From positions 1,178,001 to 1,242,000 of the forward strand of contig NZ_CP083666.1 of NCBI RefSeq assembly GCF_020097835.1: a DNA stretch of 64,000 nucleotides. The letters are read 5' to 3'. The translations under genes and the position numbers were made by a program. The notes beneath the pieces were generated by a model. The model was not told the DNA's origin and made no database searches. It worked only from the letters and a program-made list of their open reading frames with translations. This DNA comes from Haloprofundus halobius (GTDB lineage Archaea; Halobacteriota; Halobacteria; Halobacteriales; Haloferacaceae). Position 1 is the stretch's first letter, and each line of letters starts with the position of its first letter. Below are positions 26,170-34,935 of this stretch, piece after piece.

Positions 26170-26843
26170 GCGCCGGAGAGACGAGCGACGGTCCGGCCGA
26201 CACCGTCCGGCACGTCTCCGGGACGGGCGTGCCCGTCCGCGGCAACGACATCGACACCGACCAGATAATTCCGGCGCGGTTCATGAAGGTCGTCACGTTC
26301 GACGGCCTCGGCCAGTTCTCCTTTTTCGACCAGCGGTTCGAGAGCGCGACTCCGTCGGAGTCGCGAGACGGAGACGGTGAAACCGTCGGAGCAGACGAGG
26401 AGAAAGACCACCCGTTCAACGAGGACCGCTTCCGCGACTCCTCGGTGTTGGTGGTCAACGCCAACTTCGGCTGTGGCTCCTCCCGCGAGCACGCCCCGCA
26501 GGCGCTGATGCGCTGGGGCATCGACGCCCTCGTCGGCGAGTCGTTCGCCGAAATCTTCGCTGGCAACTGCCTGGCGCTCGGCATCCCGACGGTCACCGCC
26601 GACTCCGGGACCGTAGCGGAGCTACAGGCGTGGGTCGACGAGCACCCCGACGGCGACATCGACGTCGACGTAGAAGCCGAGACGGTCACGTACGGCGGAA
26701 CCACCGTCGACGTGGAGGTCGACGACGCCCAGCGGAAGGCGCTCGTCGAGGGCGTCTGGGACACGACGGCGCTGATGAAGTCGAACAGAAACGCCGTCCA
26801 AGAGACAGCCGAGTCGCTGCCGTACGTGGGGACAGATGACTGA
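26166..26843 (+). CDS. leuD: 3-isopropylmalate dehydratase small subunit
   Basis: This 225-residue swivel-domain partner of LeuC has [16 protein letters not shown] near residue 24 and [16 protein letters not shown] near 98, the two family signatures. An acidic, low-complexity insertion (about residues 60-82, [17 protein letters not shown]) separates them and is absent from bacterial LeuD. It starts in the leuC stop codon. A 33-base gap precedes leuB. Confidence 0.95.
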   Translation: MSAGETSDGPADTVRHVSGTGVPVRGNDIDTDQIIPARFMKVVTFDGLGQFSFFDQRFESATPSESRDGDGETVGADEEKDHPFNEDRFRDSSVLVVNANFGCGSSREHAPQALMRWGIDALVGESFAEIFAGNCLALGIPTVTADSGTVAELQAWVDEHPDGDIDVDVEAETVTYGGTTVDVEVDDAQRKALVEGVWDTTALMKSNRNAVQETAESLPYVGTDD

Positions 26844-26876
26844 AGCGACGAAAACGCCGACCGAGGAGGGTCGGCG

Positions 26877-27854
26877 ATGACCGACGAGATCGTCGTCATC
26901 CCCGGCGACGGCATCGGACAGGAGGTCGTCCCGGCGGCCGTCCGCGTGCTCGACGCGGTCGGCGAGTTCGAGTTCGTCGAAGCCGAGGCGGGCGACCGCG
27001 TGAAGGAGGAGACCGGCGAAGCCCTCCCGCAGGAGACGTACGACCTCGCCGCGAGCGCGGACGCGACGCTGTTCGGCGCGGCCGGCGAGACGGCCGCGGA
27101 CGTCATCCTCCCGCTCCGTAGAGCGGTCGACTCGTACGTCAACGTCCGCCCGGCGAAGGCGTACCCCGGCGTCGACGCGCTGCGGCCGGAGACGGACCTC
27201 GTGTTCCTCAGGGAGAACACCGAGGGCGTCTACGCGGGCCACGAGGACCGACTCAGCGACGACCTCTCGACGCTGACGCGGGTCGTCACCGACTCCGCAT
27301 CGCGACGACTCGCCGAGTTCGCCTGCGAGTTCGCCGACGGGGGCGACCACGACGGGTTCACCGTCGCGCACAAGGCGAACGTGATGCGCGAGACGGACGG
27401 TCGGTTCCGCGAGGCGGTGCTTTCGGTCGCCGACGAACGCGGCGTCGACACCGACGAGGTGCTGATGGACGCGTTCGCGACGCGGATCTGTCTCGACCCG
27501 ACGCAGTTCGACGTCGTCGTCTGCCCGAACCTCGCGGGCGACGTGCTCTCGGACCTCGCCGCCGGCCTCGTCGGCGGCCTCGGCCTGCTGCCGTCGGCGA
27601 ACGTCGGCCCCGAGCGCGCGCTCTTCGAGCCGGTTCACGGCACCGCGCCCGACATCGCGGGCGAGGGCGTCGCCAACCCGGCGGCGACGCTGTTCTCGGC
27701 GGCGATGCTGCTCGACCATCTCGGCCACGTCGAGGCCGGCGAGAACGTCCAAGCGGCCGTCGAGCGCGTCCTCGAAGACGGGCCGCGGACGCCGGACCTC
27801 GGCGGCGACGCGTCCACCGAGGACGTGACGAGCGCAGTCGTCGAACGGCTCTGA
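26877..27854 (+). CDS. leuB: 3-isopropylmalate dehydrogenase
   Basis: This 325-residue member of the isocitrate/isopropylmalate dehydrogenase family oxidises and decarboxylates 3-isopropylmalate to 2-oxoisocaproate. It begins [17 protein letters not shown]. Further marks are [12 protein letters not shown] near residue 110, the catalytic Lys in [14 protein letters not shown] near 168, [26 protein letters not shown] near 210 (metal-site Asp residues) and [14 protein letters not shown] near 260. ATG 26877 follows a GGAGG-like site. It is the last gene of the leu/ilv cluster. Confidence 0.95.
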   Translation: MTDEIVVIPGDGIGQEVVPAAVRVLDAVGEFEFVEAEAGDRVKEETGEALPQETYDLAASADATLFGAAGETAADVILPLRRAVDSYVNVRPAKAYPGVDALRPETDLVFLRENTEGVYAGHEDRLSDDLSTLTRVVTDSASRRLAEFACEFADGGDHDGFTVAHKANVMRETDGRFREAVLSVADERGVDTDEVLMDAFATRICLDPTQFDVVVCPNLAGDVLSDLAAGLVGGLGLLPSANVGPERALFEPVHGTAPDIAGEGVANPAATLFSAAMLLDHLGHVEAGENVQAAVERVLEDGPRTPDLGGDASTEDVTSAVVERL

Positions 27855-27933
27855 ACGCGGCGGTGCGTCGTCGTTTCTTTTCGGTGGTTCGTCGCTGCGG
27901 AGCCACCGCTCCGCGCTCCCGGTCGGCAACTCG

Positions 27934-27953
27934 CATAAACAATTATGTCCGAA
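27934..27953 (+). promoter_or_regulatory. Element shared by the glpR and ptfC promoters
   Basis: The 20 bases CATAAACAATTATGTCCGAA match 16 of 20 positions of the element at 29709-29728. It lies 33 bases before the glpR ATG and contains CATAA...TTATG as an inverted repeat. It is a candidate binding site for GlpR or another sugar regulator. Confidence 0.5.
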
Positions 27954-27985
27954 GGAAATCAGTCACAAACGGGAGGGAGCCCGAG

Positions 27986-28750
27986 ATGTTACCCGCGGAG
28001 CGAAAACGGAGAATCGTCGAACTGGTGACCGAGTCCGACGGGCAGTCGGTCGAATCGCTCGCGTCGACGCTGGAGTACTCGAAGGCGACGATACGGCGGG
28101 ACTTGCGCGAACTCGAACGGGAAGGGATGGTCGAGCGCTCGCACGGCGGCGCGGTGCCGGCGACGACCGTCGGCCGCGAGCAGACGTACGACCAGCGGGA
28201 GGTGCAGAACCTCGAACAGAAGGTAGCGATCGGCCAGCGGGCCGTCGACGAACTCGTCGACGGGCAGGTGGCGTTCTTCGACGCCGGGACGACGACGATG
28301 GAAGTCGCGCGGCGGACGCCGCGCGATGGGTCGTTTCTCGCGGTGACGAACGCGCCGCGGATGGCCGTCGAACTCGGCGAGTCCGATGTCGAGGTGAAGC
28401 TCACCGGCGGGACCCTCCGCCAGCGCACGCGGGCGCTCGTCGGACCGACGGCCGAGTCGTTCATGAACCGCACGAACTTCGACGTGCTGTTTCTCGGCAC
28501 CAACGGCGTCTCGCCGGAGGCGGGGCTGACCACGCCCAACGAGGACGAAGCGCGGATGAAGGAGCTGATGGTCGAGCGCGCCGACCGTGTCGTCCTCGTC
28601 GCGGACGCGACGAAGGTCGGCAAGCGGAGTTTCGTGCAGTTCGCCGACCTCTCGGACGTCGACCTGTTCGTCACCGCGGGCGACGTCCCCGCGGGGGCGC
28701 GCGACGCGTTCGAGGGGGCCGAACTCCGCTTCGAGGTGGTGTCGGCGTGA
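27986..28750 (+). CDS. glpR: DeoR/GlpR-family transcriptional repressor
   Basis: This 254-residue protein has an N-terminal HTH (ERKRRIVELVTESDGQSVE and YSKATIRRDLRELEREGMVERSHGGAV, residues 5-55) and a C-terminal sugar-phosphate sensor domain with FDAGTTTMEVA near residue 95 and LFLGTNGVSPEAGLTT near 170. In H. volcanii the homologue in this position represses glucose and fructose kinases. Start ATG 27986 has GGGAGGG upstream. The 1-phosphofructokinase gene begins inside its stop codon (GTGA), so the two are co-translated and autoregulation is likely. Confidence 0.9.
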   Translation: MLPAERKRRIVELVTESDGQSVESLASTLEYSKATIRRDLRELEREGMVERSHGGAVPATTVGREQTYDQREVQNLEQKVAIGQRAVDELVDGQVAFFDAGTTTMEVARRTPRDGSFLAVTNAPRMAVELGESDVEVKLTGGTLRQRTRALVGPTAESFMNRTNFDVLFLGTNGVSPEAGLTTPNEDEARMKELMVERADRVVLVADATKVGKRSFVQFADLSDVDLFVTAGDVPAGARDAFEGAELRFEVVSA

Positions 28751-29655
28751 TTCTCACGGTGACGCCGAACCCGGCGCTGGACCACACGCTTCCGCTGGAT
28801 GAACCGCTGGAGTCCGACCGCGTCAGTCGAACGACTGCCGCCCGGTACGACCCCGGCGGGAAGGGAATCAACGTCTCGAAGTATCTCGACGCGCTGGAGA
28901 CGGAGACGCTCGCGACGGGGTTTCTCGGCGACGCCTTCGGCGCGTTCCTCGAACGCCGACTCCGCGAGTTCGACCTTCCGGCCGACTTCGTCGAAATCGA
29001 CGGCACCACGCGCCTCAACACGACGATTCTCGCGCCGAACGGCGAGTTCAAGGTGAACCAGCGCGGCCCCGAGGTTACCGCCTCGGCGGTCGACGCCGTC
29101 GTCGACACCGTCGCCCGCCACGACCCGGATGCGGTGCTCGTCGCGGGGAGTCTCCCCCCGGGGACGGGTCCGGAGACGGTCGACCGCATCGCCGAAGCCG
29201 GCGGATGGGAGACCGTCGTCGACGTCGACGGACCGCTCCTGCGTCGGCTGAACGCCGACTACGCACTCTGCAAGCCGAACCGCGAAGAACTCGCCGTCGC
29301 CACCGGCGCGCCGGTCGACACCGTCGAACAGTGTCTCGACGCGGCCCGCCGGCTTCGAGAAGGGCAGTACGACCGAATCGTCGCCTCGCTCGGCAGCGAC
29401 GGAGCGATTCTCGTCTCCGACGACGGCGCGTACCACGCCTCGGCGCTGGAGACATCGGTCGTCGATACTGTCGGCGCTGGCGACGCGTTGCTGTCCGGCG
29501 TACTGTCGGCGTTCGCTCGCGACGCGTCCGAACCGACGGCGCTCAAAACCGGAATCGCTGTCGCGTCGACAGTCGTCGCCGTCTCCGGTACCCGCGTACC
29601 CTCGTTCGAAGACGTCTCTGCGAGTATCGAAGCGGTCTGCGTCTCCTCGCTGTAA
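28747..29655 (+). CDS. pfkB: 1-phosphofructokinase (PfkB family)
   Basis: This 302-residue ribokinase-fold enzyme converts fructose-1-phosphate to fructose-1,6-bisphosphate. The substrate loop PGGKGINVSKYLDAL is at residues 37-51, AGSLPPGT near 135 is the family pattern, and VDTVGAGDALLSGVLSAF near 240 carries the catalytic Asp and anion hole. It begins with GTG overlapping the glpR stop. Its neighbours form the fructose PTS, which yields fructose-1-phosphate, so substrate assignment is firm by context. Confidence 0.92.
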   Translation: MILTVTPNPALDHTLPLDEPLESDRVSRTTAARYDPGGKGINVSKYLDALETETLATGFLGDAFGAFLERRLREFDLPADFVEIDGTTRLNTTILAPNGEFKVNQRGPEVTASAVDAVVDTVARHDPDAVLVAGSLPPGTGPETVDRIAEAGGWETVVDVDGPLLRRLNADYALCKPNREELAVATGAPVDTVEQCLDAARRLREGQYDRIVASLGSDGAILVSDDGAYHASALETSVVDTVGAGDALLSGVLSAFARDASEPTALKTGIAVASTVVAVSGTRVPSFEDVSASIEAVCVSSL

Positions 29656-29708
29656 GGATCGATTCGCGTGGATTCTATCGGGTTACGTTTGACTCATGGA
29701 ATAACAAT

Positions 29709-29728
29709 CATAAACGAACATATCCGAA
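29709..29728 (+). promoter_or_regulatory. Element shared by the ptfC and glpR promoters
   Basis: CATAAAC followed by six variable positions and ATCCGAA-type sequence matches 27934-27953 at 16/20. It ends two bases before a TATA-like TATTTTTGAA (29731-29740), the place where haloarchaeal activators bind. A perfect palindrome GTTACAGTAAC follows at 29743-29753. Confidence 0.5.
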
Positions 29729-29772
29729 ACTATTTTTGAACAGTTACAGTAACAATTGTGAGGGAAAGGACC

Positions 29773-30945
29773 ATGTCCGCACGAGACACGACCGAACGCG
29801 TACTCCGCTCGCACGTCACTTCGGTGAAAGAGGACCTGATGACCGGCGTATCGCACATGATTCCGTTCGTCACCATCGGTGGCATCTTCCTGGCGCTCGC
29901 GTACGCCGTCGCGTCGCTCCCGGGGACCGGCGCGAACGTGGAGAACGTCTTCGACGCGACCGGTTCTGCGGGTTGGTTTCTCGCACAGGTCGGCAGCGCC
30001 GGACTCACCATCATGGTGCCCATCCTCGGGGCGTACATCGCCTACGCGATCGCCGATAGACCCGGGTTAGCACCCGGATTCCTGTTGTCGTATCTCATCC
30101 AACAGGGCGAGATTCTGCAGGCGGCAGGGGAGGTCACCGGCCTCGGCGGCGGCGAAGCGGGCGCGGGCTACCTCGGTGCGCTGGTCGCCGGGTTCCTCGC
30201 GGGCTACGTCGCGCGCTGGTTCAAGCAGCGAAACGTCCCGAGCGTCCTCGAACCGATGATGCCGGTGCTCATCATCCCCGTGGCGACGATGGCGATACTC
30301 GTTCCGGTCGTCATCTTCGTTCTCGGCGTCCCCGTCGCCATCGCCAACGCGGCGCTGACGTCGACGCTCGAAGGGATGCAGGGCGGCCAGGCCGTCCTCG
30401 TCGGGGCCATCCTCGGTGCGATGATGGCGTTCGACATGGGCGGCCCGGTGAACAAGGTCGCCTACGTCTTCTCGGTCGGCCTCATCAGCGAACAGATCTA
30501 CGCGCCGATGGCCGCGGTGATGATAGCCGGGATGACGCCGCCGCTCGGCCTCGCGCTGTCGAACTTCATCGCGCCGCAGAAGTACACCGCCGAGATGTAC
30601 GAGAACGCCAAGAGCGCCGTTCCGCTCGGCCTCTCCTTTATCACCGAGGGGGCGATTCCGTACGCGGCGGCCGACCCGCTCCGTGTCATCCCGAGCGCCA
30701 TCGCCGGTAGTGCCGTCGCCGGCGCGGCGTCGATGGCGCTCGGCGTCGCCGTCCGCGCGCCCCACGGCGGCGTCTTCGTTATCCCGCTGTCGAACAGCCC
30801 GCTACTGTTCCTCGCTTGCATCGCGCTCGGGGCGCTCGTCACCGCCGTCGTCGCGACGGCCATCAAACCCGACTTCGAGACGACCGTCGCCGACATTCAG
30901 CAGTCGACCGAGCAACTCGAAGGAACCACACAGACCTCCGACTGA
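29773..30945 (+). CDS. ptfC: Fructose PTS EIIC membrane component
   Basis: This 390-residue polytopic protein has about nine hydrophobic segments and forms the translocation channel of the fructose phosphotransferase system. It opens RSHVTSVKEDLMTGVSHMIPFVTIGG, typical of fructose-family EIIC, and has GGPVNKVAYVFSVG near residue 225 and SFITEGAIPYAAADP near 290, the conserved substrate-site loops. ATG 29773 follows GAGGGAAAGGA. A GTG at 29758, suitably placed for a leaderless start, would add five residues. Only EIIC is here; EIIA and EIIB are separate genes downstream. Confidence 0.93.
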   Translation: MSARDTTERVLRSHVTSVKEDLMTGVSHMIPFVTIGGIFLALAYAVASLPGTGANVENVFDATGSAGWFLAQVGSAGLTIMVPILGAYIAYAIADRPGLAPGFLLSYLIQQGEILQAAGEVTGLGGGEAGAGYLGALVAGFLAGYVARWFKQRNVPSVLEPMMPVLIIPVATMAILVPVVIFVLGVPVAIANAALTSTLEGMQGGQAVLVGAILGAMMAFDMGGPVNKVAYVFSVGLISEQIYAPMAAVMIAGMTPPLGLALSNFIAPQKYTAEMYENAKSAVPLGLSFITEGAIPYAAADPLRVIPSAIAGSAVAGAASMALGVAVRAPHGGVFVIPLSNSPLLFLACIALGALVTAVVATAIKPDFETTVADIQQSTEQLEGTTQTSD

Positions 30946-30983
30946 CCGAAAATAAACTTCCGCTGCGCTCCGTACACAGTACG

Positions 30984-31448
30984 ATGGACCCGAACGACAT
31001 CGACCGACTGATGCCGACCGAACTGATCTCGTTGAACGACCCGCCGACCGAGAAGGAGGCGTGCATCGAGTACCTCCTCGACGTCGTCGCCGACGCCGGA
31101 CGCGTCGATGACCGAGACGGTGCGCTCGCGGCACTCTACCAGCGCGAGGAGGAGACGACCACCGGCGTCGGCAAGGGAATCGGCATCCCGCACGCCAAGA
31201 CCGACGCCATCAGTCGCCCCTCGGTGGCGTTCACGCGCTCGGAGGCGGGCGTCGACTTCGAGTCGATGGACGACGAACCGGCGCATCTCGTCTTCATGAT
31301 TCTCGTCCCCGAGAGCGGCAGCGACGAGCATCTCGCCGTCCTGAGCAGTCTCTCGCGCTCGCTGATGCACGACGAGGTGCGGGAGGCCCTCTACGACGCC
31401 GAGACGCCCGCCGACGTCCAGTCGGTGATGAAGGAGGCGATGGCCTGA
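30984..31448 (+). CDS. ptfA: Fructose PTS EIIA component
   Basis: This 154-residue fructose/mannitol-type EIIA receives phosphate from HPr and passes it to EIIB. The active His is in GKGIGIPHAKTDAI near residue 73. EHLAVLSSLSRSLMHDEVR follows the family pattern. An AT-rich GAAAATAAAC about 30 bases before ATG 30984 could be an internal promoter. The ptsH start overlaps its stop (TGATG). Confidence 0.93.
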   Translation: MDPNDIDRLMPTELISLNDPPTEKEACIEYLLDVVADAGRVDDRDGALAALYQREEETTTGVGKGIGIPHAKTDAISRPSVAFTRSEAGVDFESMDDEPAHLVFMILVPESGSDEHLAVLSSLSRSLMHDEVREALYDAETPADVQSVMKEAMA

Positions 31449-31729
31449 TGGAGCGAACCGTCACCATCGTCCCCGAGGCGGGACTGCACGCACGCCCGGC
31501 CTCGAAGTTCGTGCAGGCGGCCAACGAGCACGACGCCGAGGTAACGGTCGAGAAAGTCGGAGACGATAGTGGCCCGGTGAACGCCGGAAGCATGCTCGCG
31601 GTGACGAGTCTCGGCGCGGCCCACGGCGACGAGGTCAGACTGGTCGCGGAGGGCGACGACGCCGAGGCGGCGCTCGACGCACTCGAAGAAGTGCTCTCGA
31701 CCCCAGAATCGGAGGATTCCGAGGAGTGA
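31448..31729 (+). CDS. ptsH: PTS phosphocarrier protein HPr
   Basis: This 93-residue protein carries the phosphorylated His in GLHARPASKFVQAAN at about residue 15, the canonical HPr site. The segment PVNAGSMLAVTSLGAAHG contains a Ser near position 48 that corresponds to the regulatory Ser46 region, although HPr kinase is not expected here. It overlaps ptfA at its start and ptsI at its end. Confidence 0.95.
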   Translation: MERTVTIVPEAGLHARPASKFVQAANEHDAEVTVEKVGDDSGPVNAGSMLAVTSLGAAHGDEVRLVAEGDDAEAALDALEEVLSTPESEDSEE

Positions 31730-33450
31730 CTGCCGTGAGTGAACGAACACTCTCGGGCGTCGGCGCGACGCCTTTGTCGGGCGTCGGCAGCGTCGTCTGG
31801 TACCGCCCCGGCGAGGCCCTCGAACTCGACGACCCGCCGGAACCGGACGCCGTCGACCCGGCGGCCGAGCGCGAACGCTTCGAAGCGGCGAGAGACGCCG
31901 CCCGCGACGAACTGGAGACCGAGCGCGAACGCGCCCGCGAGCGGGTCGGCGACGAGGAGGCCGCCGTCTTCGACGCGCACCTCCAGTTCCTTGACGACCC
32001 CCAAATCGAGACCGCCGTCGGCGACGAGCTCGACGGCGGTCTCCCCGCGGAGCACGCCGTCCGCGAGGGATTCTCGGGCCCAATTTCGCAGTTCGAGTCG
32101 ATGGAGGGGCGGATGGCCGAGCGCGCCGACGACCTCCGCGACATCCGCGACCGACTCCTCCGTCTCCTGGTCGGCGGCGAGCGGGCCGACCTCTCGGCGC
32201 TCCCCTCGGGGAGCGTCGTCTTCGCCGAGCGGCTGACGCCGAGCGACACGGCGCAACTCGACCCCGAGGTGGTCTCGGGGTTCGTCACCGCGACCGGCGG
32301 GCGAACGTCGCACGCGGCCATCTTCGCGCGGTCGCTCGTGCTCCCGGCGGTCGTCGGCGTCGGCGACGACCTGTTCGCCGTCGAGGAGGGAACGGAGGTC
32401 GTCGTCGACGGCGACACCGGCGACGTGATTCTCGACCCGAGCGAGGAGACGCGCGCGGCCGCAGCAGAATCCGACCGCGCCGATGTTCGCCACGAACCGG
32501 TGGCGACGAGCGACGGCAAACCCATCGAAGTCGCGGCGAACGTCGGCCAACCCGCCGAGTTGGAGGGCGCGGTCGAGCAGGGCGCCGACGGCGTCGGCCT
32601 CTACCGGACCGAGTTCCTCTTTCTCGAACGCGAGTCGCCGCCGGACGAGGAGGAACAGTACGACGCGTACGTCGAGGCGCTCGACGCGTTCCCGGACGGA
32701 CGCGTCGTCGTCCGGACGCTCGACGTCGGCGGCGACAAACCCATCCCGTACCTCGACCTGCCGGAGGAGGAGAATCCGTTCCTCGGCGAGCGCGGAATTC
32801 GCCGCTCGCTCGGCGTCGACGCCGACCTCTTCGAGACGCAGCTCCGCGCGCTGCTCCGGGCGGCGGCCGACGGCGCGGGCGACCTGGCGGTGATGGTGCC
32901 GATGGTCGCCACCGTCGAGGAGTTCGAGTCAGCGCGCGGGGCGCTCGACTCGGTCGCCGCCGACCTCGACGGCGAGGGCGTCGACTACGAGAGTCCGGAG
33001 TTCGGCCTGATGATAGAGACGCCGTCGGCGGCGTTCATGGCCGACGAGTTCGCCGCGCGCGCGGAGTTTCTCTCCATCGGGACGAACGACCTCACCCAGT
33101 ACGTGATGGCCGCGTCGCGTGGGAACGAACGGATCTCGGAACTGCACGACCCACGACATCCGGCCGTGCTGCGCGCCATCGCGCGGACGGTCGAAGGGGC
33201 CGACGGAACTGACGCGTGGGTCGGGATGTGCGGCGAGATGGCGGGCGACCCCGACTTGACCCGACTGCTCGTCGGCCTCGGCCTCGACGAACTGAGTCTG
33301 AGCGCCGTCACGATTCCGGACGTGAAAGCGAACGTCGCGGAAACGGAACGCGAGTCGGCGTCGGCGCTCGCAGAGCGCACGCTCCATGCTAGCACGAAGC
33401 GTGAAGTGGGCCGGCTGATAACTGAGACTACGGAGAACACAGAACCATGA
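31726..33450 (+). CDS. ptsI: PTS enzyme I (phosphoenolpyruvate-protein phosphotransferase)
   Basis: This 574-residue enzyme takes phosphate from phosphoenolpyruvate and passes it to HPr. The phospho-His lies in TATGGRTSHAAIFARS near residue 190. The C-terminal PEP-binding barrel has VGLYRTEFLFL, DVGGDKPIPYL and FLSIGTNDLTQYVMA, with the proton-donor Cys in WVGMCGEMAGDP. GTG 31726 overlaps the ptsH stop; a second GTG at 31735 is an alternative start. ptfB overlaps its end by ATGA. Confidence 0.95.
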   Translation: MTAVSERTLSGVGATPLSGVGSVVWYRPGEALELDDPPEPDAVDPAAERERFEAARDAARDELETERERARERVGDEEAAVFDAHLQFLDDPQIETAVGDELDGGLPAEHAVREGFSGPISQFESMEGRMAERADDLRDIRDRLLRLLVGGERADLSALPSGSVVFAERLTPSDTAQLDPEVVSGFVTATGGRTSHAAIFARSLVLPAVVGVGDDLFAVEEGTEVVVDGDTGDVILDPSEETRAAAAESDRADVRHEPVATSDGKPIEVAANVGQPAELEGAVEQGADGVGLYRTEFLFLERESPPDEEEQYDAYVEALDAFPDGRVVVRTLDVGGDKPIPYLDLPEEENPFLGERGIRRSLGVDADLFETQLRALLRAAADGAGDLAVMVPMVATVEEFESARGALDSVAADLDGEGVDYESPEFGLMIETPSAAFMADEFAARAEFLSIGTNDLTQYVMAASRGNERISELHDPRHPAVLRAIARTVEGADGTDAWVGMCGEMAGDPDLTRLLVGLGLDELSLSAVTIPDVKANVAETERESASALAERTLHASTKREVGRLITETTENTEP

Positions 33451-33950
33451 AACTTGTCGCAGTCACGTCCTGTCCGACCGGAATCGCGCACAGTCAGATG
33501 GGTGCAGAGAACTTAGAACAGACCGCAGAGCGTCTCGGTCACGAGATCAAAGTCGAGATTCAAGGGGCGATGGGCGCGGAAAACGAACTCTCCGCCGACG
33601 AGATTCGAGACGCCGACGCCGTCATCATCGCCGCCGACACCTCGGTCAACCGCGACCGCTTCTCGGAGAAACCGCTGGTGAAAGGAACCATCAAGGACGC
33701 CGTCAACGACCCGGAGGGACTCATCGAGGAGGCGCGAGCGGCGGCAGGTGTCGAGGAGGCCAGCGCCGCCGACGACGCTTCGACCGGCGGCGGCGAAGGT
33801 GTGGCGGCCGGCGCCGGAGAGGGAACCGAGGCGACCACCGCCGACCGCCCGGCCGACGCCGCGCAGACCGGCACACCCGCCGAGACCGACCAGATCGGCG
33901 GCGACCCGAACAAAGGCCTGTTCGCCCGTCTCAAGCGTCTGTTCTCCTGA
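33447..33950 (+). CDS. ptfB: Fructose PTS EIIB component
   Basis: This 167-residue protein has a normal EIIB domain in the first 100 residues. The phosphorylated Cys9 is in VAVTSCPTGIAHSQM, and VEIQGAMGAEN is the second loop. After about residue 100 there is a Gly/Ala/Glu-rich tail ending NKGLFARLKRLFS, an amphipathic basic helix that could bind membrane or EIIC. It is the last gene of the PTS operon. No fructose-bisphosphate aldolase gene follows in this window. Confidence 0.92.
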   Translation: MKLVAVTSCPTGIAHSQMGAENLEQTAERLGHEIKVEIQGAMGAENELSADEIRDADAVIIAADTSVNRDRFSEKPLVKGTIKDAVNDPEGLIEEARAAAGVEEASAADDASTGGGEGVAAGAGEGTEATTADRPADAAQTGTPAETDQIGGDPNKGLFARLKRLFS

Positions 33951-34045
33951 GTTCCCGGGCTCGTTCTCGGGCCATCGCCCGGCCGACGCAGGTCGAATCT
34001 CGACGGTGGTCGATGCTTAAGGCCGTGGCCCGTGAATGGACGACT

Positions 34046-34195
34046 ATGCCGGAGATACACCTCGACGACGAAACCGTCAGCCGACTCGATAACCTCCGTG
34101 AGGAGGACGAGGAGTACGACGAGTTGATCACGGAACTCATCAACATCTACGAAGCGAGCGAGCGAACGCTGTTCCACGGCGGCGACGAAATCTGA
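34046..34195 (+). CDS. 49-residue acidic haloarchaeal protein
   Basis: This 49-residue protein starts MPEIHLDDETVSRLDNLREEDEEYDELITELINIYEAS, a short beta strand followed by two helices. The layout resembles a ribbon-helix-helix antitoxin-like fold (DUF7557-type proteins common in haloarchaea). No toxin gene is adjacent. CTTAAGG about 30 bases upstream may be its TATA element. Function unknown. Confidence 0.65.
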   Translation: MPEIHLDDETVSRLDNLREEDEEYDELITELINIYEASERTLFHGGDEI

Positions 34196-34252
34196 CGGCC
34201 GCCGTCGCTCCCGGCCCGTCTCACCCTCTTGGCGACCGCACCTCCGCGCCAC

Positions 34253-34702
34253 TCACTCCTGGTAGGCGAGGCGGACCTGCTGCCACTTGCCTTTCCGTTC
34301 GAGATGCGACTGCAGTTCGTCGGCGTACTCCTGCGTGAGCCGCTCGGCGCGTTCGAGTCGCTCTTGGTCGACACCCCCGCCGCTGCCGCCGAGACCGAGC
34401 GCGCCCTTTATCGAGTCGAAGAGGCCGCCACCGCCGCCGCGGGTGCCCCCTTCTGGCGCACCGCCCATCGACTGCATCTGCGAGCGCACGTTCTCCAGTT
34501 CGGGGATTATCTGCGGTACCTTCTCCGTGTCGGCGACGATGCGGGCGTTCTCGGCGTCGTCGGCGTTCTCTATCTCGAACTCGGTGGCGGTCATGATGAG
34601 CCCCCACTCCTGGCTCGTGAACGCCGAGTCGCGGACTCGCTGGTTGAACTCCCTGTCGACGGCCATTCGCTCGCCGACGATGCTGTCGGTCCAGTTCTGC
34701 AT
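34253..34702 (-). CDS. DUF5799-like haloarchaeal protein
   Basis: This 149-residue protein begins MQNWTDSIVGERMAVDREF. It has an N-terminal globular part (VRDSAFTSQEWGLIMTATEFEIE), a Gly-rich linker near residues 80-110 (GGAPEGGTRGGGGG), and a C-terminal helix rich in Glu/Arg. It resembles the DUF5799 family restricted to haloarchaea. No membrane segment or catalytic signature. Function unknown. Confidence 0.7.
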   Translation of the reverse strand: MQNWTDSIVGERMAVDREFNQRVRDSAFTSQEWGLIMTATEFEIENADDAENARIVADTEKVPQIIPELENVRSQMQSMGGAPEGGTRGGGGGLFDSIKGALGLGGSGGGVDQERLERAERLTQEYADELQSHLERKGKWQQVRLAYQE

Positions 34703-34773
34703 ACCGAGCGATTAGCACACCGCGAGTATCAGCGTTGTGTCCCGACGCGGAACGGCAGGCGAATCGCGTGACA

Positions 34774-34914
34774 TCAGCGGCGACGCGCGAGCAACAGTCC
34801 CGCCGTCAGCGCGGCGAGAAGCGCCGGGAGCGGTCCGAAGCCGGGGAACGGCGTCGACGTGGTCGAACGCCCCGCGTTCGTCTCGGTTTCGACGGCCGTC
34901 GCCGCGCTTATCAC
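34774..34914 (-). CDS. Putative PGF-CTERM microprotein or orphan sorting tail
   Basis: A short ORF with GTG start at 34912-34914 encodes 46 residues: a Thr/Ser/Glu linker, then FPGFGPLPALLAALTAGLLLARRR-type C terminus (PGF motif, hydrophobic helix, basic end; residues 24-46). That is the archaeosortase A sorting signal, normally found at the end of exported surface proteins. Here there is no signal peptide and the start lies inside the promoter of the 34936 gene. It is either a genuine small membrane protein or the remnant of a larger cell-surface gene. Confidence 0.4.
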   Translation of the reverse strand: MISAATAVETETNAGRSTTSTPFPGFGPLPALLAALTAGLLLARRR

Positions 34915-34935
34915 GGCGGCCCACCCTCTCGAACT

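Noticed and set aside
26836-26880. Fourteen-codon ORF between leuD and leuB
   Set aside because: It overlaps the leuD end and leuB start, has no promoter and no distinctive residues. It is more likely spacer containing the leuB ribosome binding site.
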